DNA from: Rhizobium johnstonii 3841
GTDB taxonomy: Bacteria; Pseudomonadota; Alphaproteobacteria; Rhizobiales; Rhizobiaceae
Length of the DNA: 64,000 nt
Reading direction: 5' to 3'
Assembly (NCBI RefSeq): GCF_000009265.1
Contig: NC_008383.1
Span: 62,001-126,000 of the forward strand
The position numbers were made by a program, and so were the translations under genes. Shown here in pieces: positions 17,231-25,872 of the stretch. The notes beneath the pieces were generated by a model, which was not told the DNA's origin, ran no database searches, and saw nothing but the letters and a program-made list of their open reading frames with translations. Each line of letters opens with the position of its first letter. Position 1 is the first letter of the stretch.

Positions 17231-18253
17231 ATGGGAAACATGAAATTCTGGGCCGCGGCTGCTCATATTGCCCCCGTCTATCTCGATCCTGGGGCGAGCG
17301 CGGAAAAAGCTTGCTCGGTGATAGCAGAGGCGGCCCGAAATGGCGCATCGCTCGTGGTATTTTCGGAGAGCTTTCTTCCCGGTTTCCCTGTCTGGGCAGC
17401 ACTTTACCCGCCCATTCAATCGCACGAGCATTTCAAACGCTTCTTGACAGCTTCGGTGTACATTGACGGCCCGGAAATTGAGCGTGTGCGAAAGGCCGCC
17501 TCCGATAACGGTGTTTTCGTTTCAATCGGTTTTTCCGAGCGCAACCCGGCAAGTGTCGGAGGTTTGTGGAATAGCAATGTTCTGATTTCCGATACCGGCC
17601 AAATCCTGATCCACCATCGAAAACTGGTCGCAACCTTCTTTGAAAAACTAGTTTGGGATCCGGGCGATGGCGCAGGATTGGTCGTCGCAAACACGAGAAT
17701 CGGTCGCATTGGCGGCCTAATTTGCGGGGAAAATACAAATCCGCTCGCGCGCTACAGCCTGATGACGCAGGGCGAGCAAGTTCATATAAGTAGCTATCCG
17801 CCGATCTGGCCCACTCGCGTTCCCACAGAAAGCGACAACTACGACAACCGGGCAGCCAACCGCATCCGTGCCTCAGCGCACTGCTTCGAGGCCAAGTGCT
17901 TCGGGATCATCGTGGCGGGGCACCTGGACGAAGTCGCACGCAAATCCATTGCTTTGGATGATCCTGCGATCGAAGCGATCATAGATGCCAGTCCGCGGGC
18001 CACTAGCTTTTTCCTAGGGCCGACTGGCGCCGCAACTGGTGACGAAATGATCGATGAAGGTATCGGCTATGCCCAAATCGATCTCGACGACTGTGTTGAG
18101 CCGAAACGATTTCACGACGTCGTTGCTGGTTACAACCGCTTCGATATTTTCGACGTCACCGTGAACCGGGTGCGTCGAAACCCAATCAGATTTTTGGAAG
18201 GCCGCGCTGAGGACGCTCTAACGAGCCCCGAGGCCGTGGCCGTGCCGGAGTAA
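17231..18253 (+). CDS. Nitrilase (carbon-nitrogen hydrolase)
   Basis: A 340-residue branch-1 nitrilase, converting an organic nitrile to the carboxylic acid and ammonia. The catalytic triad is visible: Glu in VVFSESFLPGFP (E46), Lys in HHRKLVATFFEKLVW (K131) and Cys in GGLICGENTNPLARY (C165). The GENTNPLAR context after the Cys is typical of true nitrilases rather than amidases. The length is normal for the branch. The start has a GTAGGGGAAT site upstream. The gene lies between RidA and a sulfite-oxidase-type enzyme, three bases before the latter, so they are probably co-transcribed. The natural nitrile is not evident; plant cyanogenic or cyano-amino-acid compounds are plausible for a rhizosphere organism. 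Confidence 0.93.
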   Translation: MGNMKFWAAAAHIAPVYLDPGASAEKACSVIAEAARNGASLVVFSESFLPGFPVWAALYPPIQSHEHFKRFLTASVYIDGPEIERVRKAASDNGVFVSIGFSERNPASVGGLWNSNVLISDTGQILIHHRKLVATFFEKLVWDPGDGAGLVVANTRIGRIGGLICGENTNPLARYSLMTQGEQVHISSYPPIWPTRVPTESDNYDNRAANRIRASAHCFEAKCFGIIVAGHLDEVARKSIALDDPAIEAIIDASPRATSFFLGPTGAATGDEMIDEGIGYAQIDLDDCVEPKRFHDVVAGYNRFDIFDVTVNRVRRNPIRFLEGRAEDALTSPEAVAVPE

Positions 18254-18255
18254 AG

Positions 18256-19245
18256 GTGATGGCGCGGACGGGTATGCACATGACCAAGAAGGGTTTCTCC
18301 TTCCAGGGCCCTGCCGACGGCGTTCATGCCCTTAAATCGTGGATCACCCCTGAAGATGATCTTTTTCTGGTGACGCATATGGGGTTCCTGGAGATCGACC
18401 CCGAGCATTGGCATTTGGATGTGGATGGCCTCGTCGGCAACCCGACGAGATTGCATCTGTCTGACCTCCAAGCAATGCCACAGCGCGAGTACATGTCGTT
18501 TCACGAATGCGCTGGAAGTCCGCTTGCGCCGACAGTGGCTAAACGCAGGATCGGAAATGTGGTTTGGAAAGGCGTGCCGCTGTCGCTTGTTCTGGAACGT
18601 GCAAAGATCAGCACCGATGCGTCATATGTATGGACTTCCGGCCTCGAGTGGGGCGAATACGCCGAAATTGAAGAAGCCTATCAAAAAGACCTGCCTATCG
18701 AGAAAGCACTCGCGGAAGAGGTTCTTCTTGCACTTGAGATCAACGGCCGGCCGCTCACTCCGGAGCGTGGAGGTCCGGTTCGACTGGTTGTGCCGGGTTG
18801 GTATGGCACGAATTCCGTAAAGTGGGTTGGTTCCATCACGGCCGCGAACCGGCGCGCAAGCGGCGCCTATACGACGCGGTTCTATAATGACCCCACCGCG
18901 TCGGGAACGAAGCCGGTTTGGGACGTGACCCCGGAGTCCGTTATCGTATCGCCGTCCCCAAATGATCTGCTGTCAGCGGACATGCCAACGAAAATATGGG
19001 GCTGGGCTTGGGGAGATTGCCAGATCTCTAGCGTCGAGGTCAGCGTGGACGGTGGAGGCTCATGGCGGACTGCCTCAGTAGGGCCGCGCGAGGGAAGAAG
19101 TTGGCAGCGGTTCGAGTTGACTTGGTCGCCGGAGCCAGGCCCCCACGTCCTGTTATGTCGCTGCAAAAACGAGCTTGGGGAAGAACAGCCGGTATCTGAT
19201 GCGAGAAACGCGGTGCACTCGGTTCAAGTTCAAGTTGATTTCTAG
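18256..19245 (+). CDS. Sulfite oxidase-family molybdopterin oxidoreductase
   Basis: A protein of about 329 residues of the sulfite oxidase superfamily. It has the oxidoreductase molybdopterin-binding domain (about residues 40-200) with the Mo-ligand Cys in SFHECAGSPLAP (about C85) and the WYGTNSVKWVGSI motif, followed by the Mo-co oxidoreductase dimerisation domain (about 220-320; VSVDGGGSW and WEL-like strands). No Tat or Sec signal is visible, so it appears cytoplasmic, unlike the periplasmic SorA. No cytochrome (CxxCH) gene follows. Start codons at 18256 (GTG), 18259 (ATG) or five codons later are all possible; the stop of the nitrilase lies immediately before. Oxidation of sulfite or another small substrate is possible; the pairing with a nitrilase is unusual. 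Confidence 0.87.
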   Translation: MMARTGMHMTKKGFSFQGPADGVHALKSWITPEDDLFLVTHMGFLEIDPEHWHLDVDGLVGNPTRLHLSDLQAMPQREYMSFHECAGSPLAPTVAKRRIGNVVWKGVPLSLVLERAKISTDASYVWTSGLEWGEYAEIEEAYQKDLPIEKALAEEVLLALEINGRPLTPERGGPVRLVVPGWYGTNSVKWVGSITAANRRASGAYTTRFYNDPTASGTKPVWDVTPESVIVSPSPNDLLSADMPTKIWGWAWGDCQISSVEVSVDGGGSWRTASVGPREGRSWQRFELTWSPEPGPHVLLCRCKNELGEEQPVSDARNAVHSVQVQVDF

Positions 19246-19898
19246 TGCCCCGCTTCTACAGCAATCAGGAGGTGACACGGCACCACGATTTTTCCGATGC
19301 AACCGATGCCGATCTCGCCATCTATCGCGGAGAGATCTCTTCGGTTGTCCAACTCCTCATCGCACCCACGATTGCAAGCTTGGCGATTGGAAATCGGCAC
19401 GCCTTCTGGGTTAGCGCTGCGACCCGTTCTCAAGCGAGCCCAGGCACGAAAAACTAAGGTCCACATGAACATTTAGGAGAAGTGCGTTCCGGCTCGTTGA
19501 GTCCTGCTTCAGAAAGATCGCTTTTCATGCGGGCGGAGTGCCGAACCCACTTCGACTCCTAAGCGATCGAAGCACGCATCATCTTGTCGTTCAGTGTTTG
19601 GGCCAAGTCGGCCGAGAGGCAGCCGAACCTACAGGCCGCGGACCAGATCTCGCCCGGCGCCAGGATGGGGACATTGTTTTCCTGCTTTTCCTTTAAGATA
19701 ACCCTCGATCCCCGAGGCGCACGGCAGCGCCAGGCCCGGTGCGTTTTGGTCCGGGGTGCAGGACATCAGCGCACGGCCCTCGGCAGCTCGGCCATCCGGA
19801 AGCCCATATGGTCGGCCACGCCGTCACGGTGGTTTTGGAGCGATTCGGCCCAGCCGTCGTTCTTGGCGGCGAACTGGAAAAAACGGCGACGAAAATTA
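19246..19898. other. Unassigned 650-bp gap
   Basis: Between the molybdoenzyme gene and the SorC regulator I cannot support any gene. Short open frames exist on both strands (for example a plus-strand piece ending in VVLGGELEKTATKIINQPSDF near 19917, and a minus-strand piece ending QTLNDKMMRASIA near 19560-19610), but they are broken and match nothing I recognise. The GC content and frame changes suggest gene remnants. Confidence 0.4.
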
Positions 19899-20882
19899 TC
19901 AATCAACCCTCGGACTTCTGAGCAAGCTGAGCATCTGACGCGCAGCGCTTTCATCAGTCACCAAAGTATTGCAGCCGATTCGCCTGATAGCTGCCAAGAT
20001 TGCGGCGGCTCGTTGTTCTCCCCCCGATGCGATAACCACGTGCCGTGCGCGTCTCACTGTATCGAGATCGACTGACATCACCCGATCGTTTACCGGATGG
20101 TCCACCGTGCGGCCGTCTCGATCAAGAAAATTGCACAGAACATCGCACATTGCTCCCTTGCCGATGAGCGTCTCCAACTCCTCTGGCGCAAGAGATGCGA
20201 CCGACAGCGATGTTGAATGGGTGCCGATATCGCCGACGCTCACCAGTGCAATGTCCAGATCGGCGGACAGCTTCATGATCCGATTCAAGCCGCACTTTTC
20301 GATTAGGCGTTCTTTGGTGTCGGGAGAGTCAACCAGCAGCGGCGCCATCAAAAGAAAACATTGCGCCCCGAGTTGATTGGCGAGCTGCCAGGTAAAATCG
20401 ATCGGGTTTTCATGCTGGGCTTCCACTGTACCTCCAAGCAGAGACACAATTTTTACCCCTTCGCGCCGCAGCGGGCGAAAACTCGAAAGCGCGGCACTGA
20501 GTGTTCGTCCCCAGCCAACCCCGATCGTCGCGTTGTTGGGAATGGTGTCGGAAAGAAACTGACCCAGCGCTTGCCCAACGGCCCGGGCCGTTCCGTCGAC
20601 ATCTTTCGCCGGCGGCGTGACGATCACTTCGTCGAGATTGAGCGCGGCTTCCAGCTCAGATGCCAGCTCCAACTCGCTTGCGGCCTGCTTCACCCAAATC
20701 TGGATTTCGCCCCGCTTCAGCGCCTCATCGAGGAGCTTAACGATTGTGCTGCGGCTGACCCCCAGTTTTGCGGCGACTTCGTTTTGGGTAAGTTTCTGAT
20801 TGTAATAAAGAAAAGCTGCCTTCAACCTGAGGCTTTCAGCGTCCAGCAAGCTGGTGGGGGGCATCCTTGTCAGTTTTGTCAT
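19899..20882 (-). CDS. SorC/DeoR-family sugar-binding transcriptional regulator
   Basis: A 327-residue SorC-family regulator. The ATG at 20882 is chosen over a 104-codon upstream extension because it follows GGAGGGG and places the DNA-binding domain correctly. The N-terminal HTH (about residues 12-65) has KAAFLYYNQKLTQNEVAAKLG followed by VSRSTIVKLLDEALKRGEI. The C-terminal sugar-phosphate-binding domain (about 70-320) has TIGVGWGRTLSAAL and VVSLLGG-like motifs. SorC proteins are usually tetramers released from DNA by a phosphorylated sugar made by the linked kinase. The adjacent PfkB kinase supports this. The likely targets are the dehydrogenase operon and the divergent epimerase/ABC operon, whose shared promoter has three similar sites. 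Confidence 0.9.
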   Translation of the reverse strand: MTKLTRMPPTSLLDAESLRLKAAFLYYNQKLTQNEVAAKLGVSRSTIVKLLDEALKRGEIQIWVKQAASELELASELEAALNLDEVIVTPPAKDVDGTARAVGQALGQFLSDTIPNNATIGVGWGRTLSAALSSFRPLRREGVKIVSLLGGTVEAQHENPIDFTWQLANQLGAQCFLLMAPLLVDSPDTKERLIEKCGLNRIMKLSADLDIALVSVGDIGTHSTSLSVASLAPEELETLIGKGAMCDVLCNFLDRDGRTVDHPVNDRVMSVDLDTVRRARHVVIASGGEQRAAAILAAIRRIGCNTLVTDESAARQMLSLLRSPRVD

Positions 20883-21063
20883 CCAATCCGCCCCTCCGAA
20901 AGTGTCGGCAGCCCATAATTCTACCAACTTGGATAATCGTTGCGCCCACGATGCGAACGGCGCCCAAATCCGTTCGCAGATCTTCGAGTAAAGCATCTCT
21001 AGACGTGGCGATTCACCCTTAACTGGCGCGGCTAACCTCCGCAATAGCTTGCGGTGCTTGGCG

Positions 21064-22020
21064 TCACATTTGACTGCTCTCGTCGTATCCAGCCACGATG
21101 ATTTCTCTGCGCCACGGCGGGTCACTTCCGCGGTGCTCGCAGGCAAGACTTGCAACATGTGCGGCAAACTCGAGAGCTTTGCGAGCCCGGTCACCCGTCA
21201 AGGCACCGATGCTATCGCGATGCAAGTCGCCGCTCTGCTGGAGATGGGTGAGAAAGCCTGCAATGAGTGCGTCTCCGGCTCCAACGGTATCAACAACCCT
21301 TGCAGGGCGTGCTGGAACTTCAACGACTCTGCCACCCGCAAGATAAACCGTTGCGCCGCCCGCACCCCGGCTGACGAGGACGATCTTGGCCCGGTTTGAA
21401 AGCCAACTCTCCGCTGCTGAATGCGGCCCAACACCCGGCTGCATGAATCCGAGATCCGTCACCGACAGCTTTACGATATCAGCCATACCGCAGAGGCGAT
21501 TGAGACGCTGGCGATATGCCTCTGGATCCTGCGCCAGACCGGGCCGGCAGTTTGGATCGATTGAGAGCACGCGCTTACCCTGTTCGTTCTCGAACAGCGA
21601 CTCGCAAGCGCTCGAGACAGGGGGGTGAATCAACGTGACCGAACCGATGTGCAGGACGTCAACCTCGGTGCCCAAAGATGGTGCCCCTTTCAGCGTCCAG
21701 TGCCGTGCCGCACTGCCGCTGTCATAGAACGCGTACTCAGGCTCGTCGTCGCCCAGACGCACAAAAGCCAACGTCGTGTCGAAAGGCAGGCGGGTTGCAT
21801 AGCGAAGATCAATCCCCGCTTCGTTGAATTGCTGAACCAGCATGGCGCCAAAAAAATCCTCGGACAGCCCTCCCATGAATCCGACTTTCCCGCCTAACCT
21901 GCCAATCGCTGTCGCGATGTTGCAGCAGGATCCACCACAGACAGGGATGTAGCCACTGCCACCTTCCGGGAGCGCGACCGGCAAGAAGTCAATCAAGGCA
22001 TCACCGCAGACAACGATCAT
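21064..22020 (-). CDS. PfkB-family carbohydrate kinase
   Basis: A 318-residue ribokinase/fructokinase-type (PfkB) sugar kinase. The N-terminal VVCGDALIDFLP and the gly-rich GGSCCNIATAIGRLGG motif (PfkB signature 1) are present, and the ATP/anion-hole signature 2 reads VVDTVGAGDALIAGFLTHL with the catalytic Asp. The start at 22020 begins at MIVVCGDALID; an upstream in-frame ATG would overlap the hydrolase gene without gaining domain sequence. It lies in the minus-strand operon after the hydrolase gene (4-base gap) and before the SorC regulator. It probably makes the phosphorylated sugar that is the inducer or a pathway intermediate. The substrate is not evident. Confidence 0.9.
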   Translation of the reverse strand: MIVVCGDALIDFLPVALPEGGSGYIPVCGGSCCNIATAIGRLGGKVGFMGGLSEDFFGAMLVQQFNEAGIDLRYATRLPFDTTLAFVRLGDDEPEYAFYDSGSAARHWTLKGAPSLGTEVDVLHIGSVTLIHPPVSSACESLFENEQGKRVLSIDPNCRPGLAQDPEAYRQRLNRLCGMADIVKLSVTDLGFMQPGVGPHSAAESWLSNRAKIVLVSRGAGGATVYLAGGRVVEVPARPARVVDTVGAGDALIAGFLTHLQQSGDLHRDSIGALTGDRARKALEFAAHVASLACEHRGSDPPWRREIIVAGYDESSQM

Positions 22021-22024
22021 GAAC

Positions 22025-22819
22025 TCATCCCCCCAATTCCAATACGGCACTCTTCAGAAATTCACAAAGATGCCGGCTTACGGCTCTGCTTGCCTCAACG
22101 TGAGGAAGATGCCCGGTATCCGGCAGAGTCAGCACTTGAGCGTTGAACCTCGACAGTCTCGGACGGTCGATCGGATTTATCGTGTCTTCCTCTCCCCAAA
22201 TGACGATCCGCGGAACTCTGCTGACGGCTATGGAGGCCACATGGGGTTCAATCGAGGTCTCGACATGGCTTAACTCCGAAGCCAGGGCTCTAAGAGCGGC
22301 ACGAATGCCCGGTCGTTCCAGGTGATCGAGGAGCCGTTGAGCGATCGGTGGCGTTATCAGGCGCGGGCGCGAGACCAAACGCTGAAGTAGCGCCAACGCA
22401 GAGCCCAACTCGTTAAGTTCAGGCAGTTCGCTCAGAAATTCTCGACCGACCTCTTTGCCCAGACCAGCCGGTGCGATCAGGCCAAGGCCGGCGACCAAAT
22501 CCGGTCGGCGGGCTGCCAGTTCGATGGCGATTGCGCCGCCCAGTGAATGCCCCACCACTACAAAGCGATCGTTCTGTCGCGCGAGTGCGTCAATCAGTTC
22601 ATCGGCCATCTCCGAGATTTTCATGCCATTCCTGCCAGGCGGTTGACCGCCATGCGCAGGCAGGTCGCAGCTAAAAACCGCAAACGACTGCATGAGCGCG
22701 TCCTGATTGGCTATCCAGCTCATTCGATCAGCTCCGAACCCGTGGAGAAGCAGAAGGTTCGGCCCCGACCCACCCAAGCGGAAGACTGGAAGCGGTAAGT
22801 TTGCGGTCGCGTTTGTCAT
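22025..22819 (-). CDS. Alpha/beta hydrolase, AcoC-like acyltransferase module
   Basis: A 264-residue alpha/beta-hydrolase. The oxyanion segment LLLLHGFGADRMSW, the nucleophile elbow VVVGHSLGGAIAIELA (Ser about 94), an acidic position in IVIWGEEDTINPID and the catalytic His in LPDTGHLPHVE complete the fold. In acetoin dehydrogenase systems the E2 protein AcoC is a lipoyl domain joined to just such an alpha/beta hydrolase domain. Here the lipoyl protein is a separate gene whose stop overlaps the hydrolase start by 4 bp (ATGA). The pair therefore looks like a split AcoC, with the hydrolase domain transferring or releasing the acyl group from lipoamide. A stand-alone esterase role cannot be excluded. 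Confidence 0.83.
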   Translation of the reverse strand: MTNATANLPLPVFRLGGSGPNLLLLHGFGADRMSWIANQDALMQSFAVFSCDLPAHGGQPPGRNGMKISEMADELIDALARQNDRFVVVGHSLGGAIAIELAARRPDLVAGLGLIAPAGLGKEVGREFLSELPELNELGSALALLQRLVSRPRLITPPIAQRLLDHLERPGIRAALRALASELSHVETSIEPHVASIAVSRVPRIVIWGEEDTINPIDRPRLSRFNAQVLTLPDTGHLPHVEASRAVSRHLCEFLKSAVLELGG

Positions 22820-23052
22820 GTCTCGATGATCCCAAGCGTGGAGCCCACTGCCGCAAGCTCGTCTGCGGGAATCAGGATTTTCTTCAGAATGCCTGTCGCT
22901 GGGGCTTCGATTTCCATGGTGACCTTGGGTGTCGTGATCAGGACGAGTTGTTCACCTTCGGTGACCATGTCGCCTTCCGTCTTGAACCACTCGTCGATCT
23001 GGGCCTCGTCGATTTCGTTTCCGAGATTCGGCATGATGATCGGGATATCCAT
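22816..23052 (-). CDS. Stand-alone lipoyl-domain protein (E2-type)
   Basis: A 78-residue protein consisting of a single biotinyl/lipoyl domain. It starts MDIPIIMPNLGNEIDE and carries the modification site Lys in LITTPKVTMEIEAP (K43) in place of the more common ETDKA. The final GILKKILIPADELAAVGSTLGIIE completes the domain. The ATG at 23052 with GAGGAACAC upstream is preferred over one 11 codons earlier. No E1/E3-binding or acyltransferase domain is attached. It lies between the E1 fusion gene and the AcoC-like hydrolase gene, so it probably carries the acyl group between them. No E3 (dihydrolipoyl dehydrogenase) gene is in the window; a chromosomal one would be needed. Confidence 0.9.
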   Translation of the reverse strand: MDIPIIMPNLGNEIDEAQIDEWFKTEGDMVTEGEQLVLITTPKVTMEIEAPATGILKKILIPADELAAVGSTLGIIET

Positions 23053-23081
23053 ATGTGTTCCTCGCTCAAAAATGTGTTGGT

Positions 23082-25547
23082 TCACAGACCGAGACGGGCA
23101 AGTTCCCGATCGTCCCAGTCACGTATGCTGCGGCGGTTGCTGCGCTGGCCTGGAAACAACTCGCTGGTGATGACATCAATGATGTCATCTTTCTGGGGAA
23201 AGTAGGTTGATTCCATCTCAGCGCCGGGCACGATCCAATTCGGAGAGCCGATTACACGAGGCGCGGCGTGAAGAGTTTCATAGCCGAATCGCGTAATGTT
23301 TGCGGCGAGCGTCATCAGGAAGCTGCCGCGCTCCGAGGCCTCCGATACCAGTACGATGCGTCCGGTTTTCCTTATCGAGGCAAGCACGGGTTCATAGTTA
23401 AATGGAACAAGCGAACGCGCATCAATCACTTCGACCGAGATGCCGAAGGTGCTTTCGAGTTCTTCAGCAGCAGCGAGCGCGGAGTAAAGCGAAGGTCCCA
23501 CCGTCAGAATTGTGACGTCTTCTCCAGCGCGCTTACAATCGGGTTCACCAATGGGAAGTTGGTAGTAGCCGGTCGGCACGCCTTCATTGCGGAACTCTTC
23601 CACGGTGTCGTAGAGGCGCTGGCTTTCAAAGAAAACCACCGGATCGTTGCCTGACAATGCGGAAGCCAACAGGCCTTTCGCATCATACGGCGTTGCCGGA
23701 TATACAACTTTGAGGCCTGGAATATGGGCGCATAATGCCGTCCAGTCTTGACTATGCTGGGCGCCGTACTTCGAACCGATCGAGCAACGCAAAACGACGG
23801 GAACCTTCAGCTCACCTCCGGACATCGATTGCCATTTTGCCATCTGATTGAAGACTTCGTCGCCCGCCCGGCCTAGAAAGTCGCCATACATCAGTTCCAC
23901 CAGCGCGCGGCCGCCCTCGAGCGCAAAGCCGACCGCCGTCGCAACGATCGCAGCTTCGGAGATCGGTGAATTGAACAACCGATCATGCGGTAGGATTTCG
24001 GCAAGCCCCCGGTAAACGCCGAATGCGCCACCCCATTCCCGGCATTCTTCCCCATAGGCGACAAGACTGCCGTCGTGCGTCATGTGGTGCAAGACGGACT
24101 CGAACAACGCGTCACGCAATGTGATAGCCCGCATGGGTGACAGCTTGGCTCCGTCCTCGGCAAAGCCGTATCGACTTTTCTTCGCGTCCTGACGGATCCG
24201 GCTCACCTCGTCGACAGGCTTGAGGAGCGAAACTTCTTGCGAGGGCAGCTCTATGTTGGTGTTCGAGAACATGAGCTTGCCGATCAGCGTTGGATCTGCA
24301 TGAATATCAACGGGAGGAGTAAGTGCCGGATCGACCGCGATCGCAGTAATCGAGCGCATGCGATCCGTTGTCTGTTCGCGCAGTTCGGCGACCTGGCCAG
24401 CGGTCACAATCCCGGCCTCCTGAAGGCGATTGGAGAACAGAATGATAGGATCGTGCTGTTCCCACGCCTGCATCTCGTCCTTCGTCCGATATGAGTTGAT
24501 ATCTGTTGTTGAATGACCCGAGCTGCGGTAACATTCTACGTCCAGCAAGGCGGGCCCGCGGCCTTGAACCAAAAGCTCGCGCTTGCGTGCGACGGCGTCA
24601 GCAACGGCGAGCGGATTTGTTCCGTCGACGGTTTCCGCGTGTATGGCTTGCTGGTTGACCGCCAGCCCTATGCGAGACAGGCGGTCCCATCCCATTGTTT
24701 CGCCGATGGTCTGACCGCCCATCGCATAAAAGTTGTTGGTGAAGAAAAACAGGACCGGCAAACCTCCTTTGAAAGCATCTGCCCACAGCGTCTCGAATTG
24801 TGCCATAGCGGCGAAATTCATAGCTTCCCAGACGGGCCCGCAGCCAGTAGAGCCATCGCCCGCGTTGGCCACAGTGATGCCGCTGGCCCCCGCAAGCTTC
24901 TTTCGCAATGCGGCCCCCGTGGCTATTCCGGCGGACGCGCCGACAATTGCGTTGTTCGGATAAGTCCCAAAAGGCGGGAAGAAGGCATGCATCGACCCGC
25001 CCATGCCTCGGTTGAAACCGGTTGAGCGCATGAAGATCTCTGAAAGCAGGCCGAGCAGTAGAAAATTCTCCGCGGTCTCGCTTGTTTTCGGACCCTGCAG
25101 CGAGGTCTCCACGGTCCTGAGAAGCGTACCACGCTCATGGCTCTCCATAATCAGACGCAAGGCATCATCTGGGAGCTTTCGGATCGCAGAAAGGCCCTTC
25201 GCGATGAACTCGCCATGGCTGCGATGACTGCCGAAAATATGGTCATCCGGCTCGAGTGAGGCTGCCGCTCCGACGGCAGCAGCCTCTTGCCCGATCGAAA
25301 GGTGAGCCGGCCCTTTGTAGTTAAACTCAATGCCGCAATATGCTCCCTTTCCCTTTAGCGAAGCCAAAATCGTCTCAAATTCGCGTATGATAATCATATC
25401 GCGCAGAATTTGCAGCAATCCCTCGTCGCCATACCGGGCACGTTCCGCCTCGATATTCTCATCGTACGCGTGGATAGGAATTGAGGGTGCTTTCAACGTA
25501 CTGCGCACCTTGAAGGTCCTGGGGTCGATGTGGATTTCCTTGGGCAT
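23082..25547 (-). CDS. Fused E1 alpha-beta thiamine-diphosphate dehydrogenase
   Basis: An 821-residue protein fusing the alpha and beta subunits of a 2-oxo acid/acetoin-type dehydrogenase E1. The alpha part (about 40-400) has GPAHLSIGQEAAAVG, HRSHGEFIAKG, GGSMHAFFPP and the thiamine diphosphate motif GDGSTGCGPVWEAMN...TNN (residues 230-272). The beta part (about 475-800) has ITLRDALFESVLHHM, GEECREWGGAFGVYRGL, NSPISEAAIVATAVGFALEG and the C-terminal transketolase domain with VEVIDARSLVPFNYEPVLASI. Fused E1s occur in branched-chain and unusual sugar-linked systems. With the split AcoC-like E2 and sugar genes, it more likely cleaves an alpha-hydroxy-ketone or diketone than pyruvate. It is the first gene of the minus-strand operon. 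Confidence 0.9.
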   Translation of the reverse strand: MPKEIHIDPRTFKVRSTLKAPSIPIHAYDENIEAERARYGDEGLLQILRDMIIIREFETILASLKGKGAYCGIEFNYKGPAHLSIGQEAAAVGAAASLEPDDHIFGSHRSHGEFIAKGLSAIRKLPDDALRLIMESHERGTLLRTVETSLQGPKTSETAENFLLLGLLSEIFMRSTGFNRGMGGSMHAFFPPFGTYPNNAIVGASAGIATGAALRKKLAGASGITVANAGDGSTGCGPVWEAMNFAAMAQFETLWADAFKGGLPVLFFFTNNFYAMGGQTIGETMGWDRLSRIGLAVNQQAIHAETVDGTNPLAVADAVARKRELLVQGRGPALLDVECYRSSGHSTTDINSYRTKDEMQAWEQHDPIILFSNRLQEAGIVTAGQVAELREQTTDRMRSITAIAVDPALTPPVDIHADPTLIGKLMFSNTNIELPSQEVSLLKPVDEVSRIRQDAKKSRYGFAEDGAKLSPMRAITLRDALFESVLHHMTHDGSLVAYGEECREWGGAFGVYRGLAEILPHDRLFNSPISEAAIVATAVGFALEGGRALVELMYGDFLGRAGDEVFNQMAKWQSMSGGELKVPVVLRCSIGSKYGAQHSQDWTALCAHIPGLKVVYPATPYDAKGLLASALSGNDPVVFFESQRLYDTVEEFRNEGVPTGYYQLPIGEPDCKRAGEDVTILTVGPSLYSALAAAEELESTFGISVEVIDARSLVPFNYEPVLASIRKTGRIVLVSEASERGSFLMTLAANITRFGYETLHAAPRVIGSPNWIVPGAEMESTYFPQKDDIIDVITSELFPGQRSNRRSIRDWDDRELARLGL

Positions 25548-25611
25548 TCTGACCTCCGATGGGATTTGCCGGGGTCACAATCCCCTTAGCCACTAGACAT
25601 ATATCGTCACA

Positions 25612-25642
25612 ACAAATGTATTTCAAGAAAGATTTTTGTGTT
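25612..25642. promoter_or_regulatory. Operator-like site 1, divergent sugar promoter
   Basis: This 31-bp segment begins ACAAATGT and ends TTTTTGTGTT, an imperfect inverted repeat. It matches site 3 (25720-25750) at 24 of 31 positions. It lies 65 bp upstream of the E1 start. It is a candidate SorC site. Confidence 0.55.
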
Positions 25643-25666
25643 AGGTTCTTTTTAAGCGATGATCGT

Positions 25667-25694
25667 ACAAATGCGACGGAACGGCAATTTGTGG
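25667..25694. promoter_or_regulatory. Operator-like site 2, divergent sugar promoter
   Basis: ACAAATG and ATTTGTGG half-sites face each other with 13 bases between. The arrangement is like sites 1 and 3 but two bases shorter. Its start lies 55 bp from site 1 and 53 bp from site 3, about five helical turns each. Confidence 0.45.
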
Positions 25695-25719
25695 CGTGGC
25701 ATGGTGTTGGAGCCTGTAA

Positions 25720-25750
25720 ACAAATGTGTTTCACAAGCTATATTTGTGTT
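25720..25750. promoter_or_regulatory. Operator-like site 3, divergent sugar promoter
   Basis: ACAAATGTG and ATTTGTGTT half-sites surround a 14-base centre. This is the more symmetric of the three copies and lies on the epimerase/ABC side, 123 bp before the epimerase start. The whole gap 25548-25872 is much richer in A and T than its neighbours and contains no gene. Confidence 0.55.
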
Positions 25751-25872
25751 GACCTTTGCAAATTTTTCGATGACTATTCCCATAATGATCAGCGGTGAAG
25801 AGATGTCGCGCTGACGCTGTCTGGTCCAGCGTTCTCGTTGGCTCTGCAGCGGATTACGGGAGGATAAATGCA

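Noticed and set aside
19584..20075. A 163-codon plus-strand frame running into the SorC gene
   Set aside because: Its second half is antisense to the SorC coding region and its first half matches nothing.
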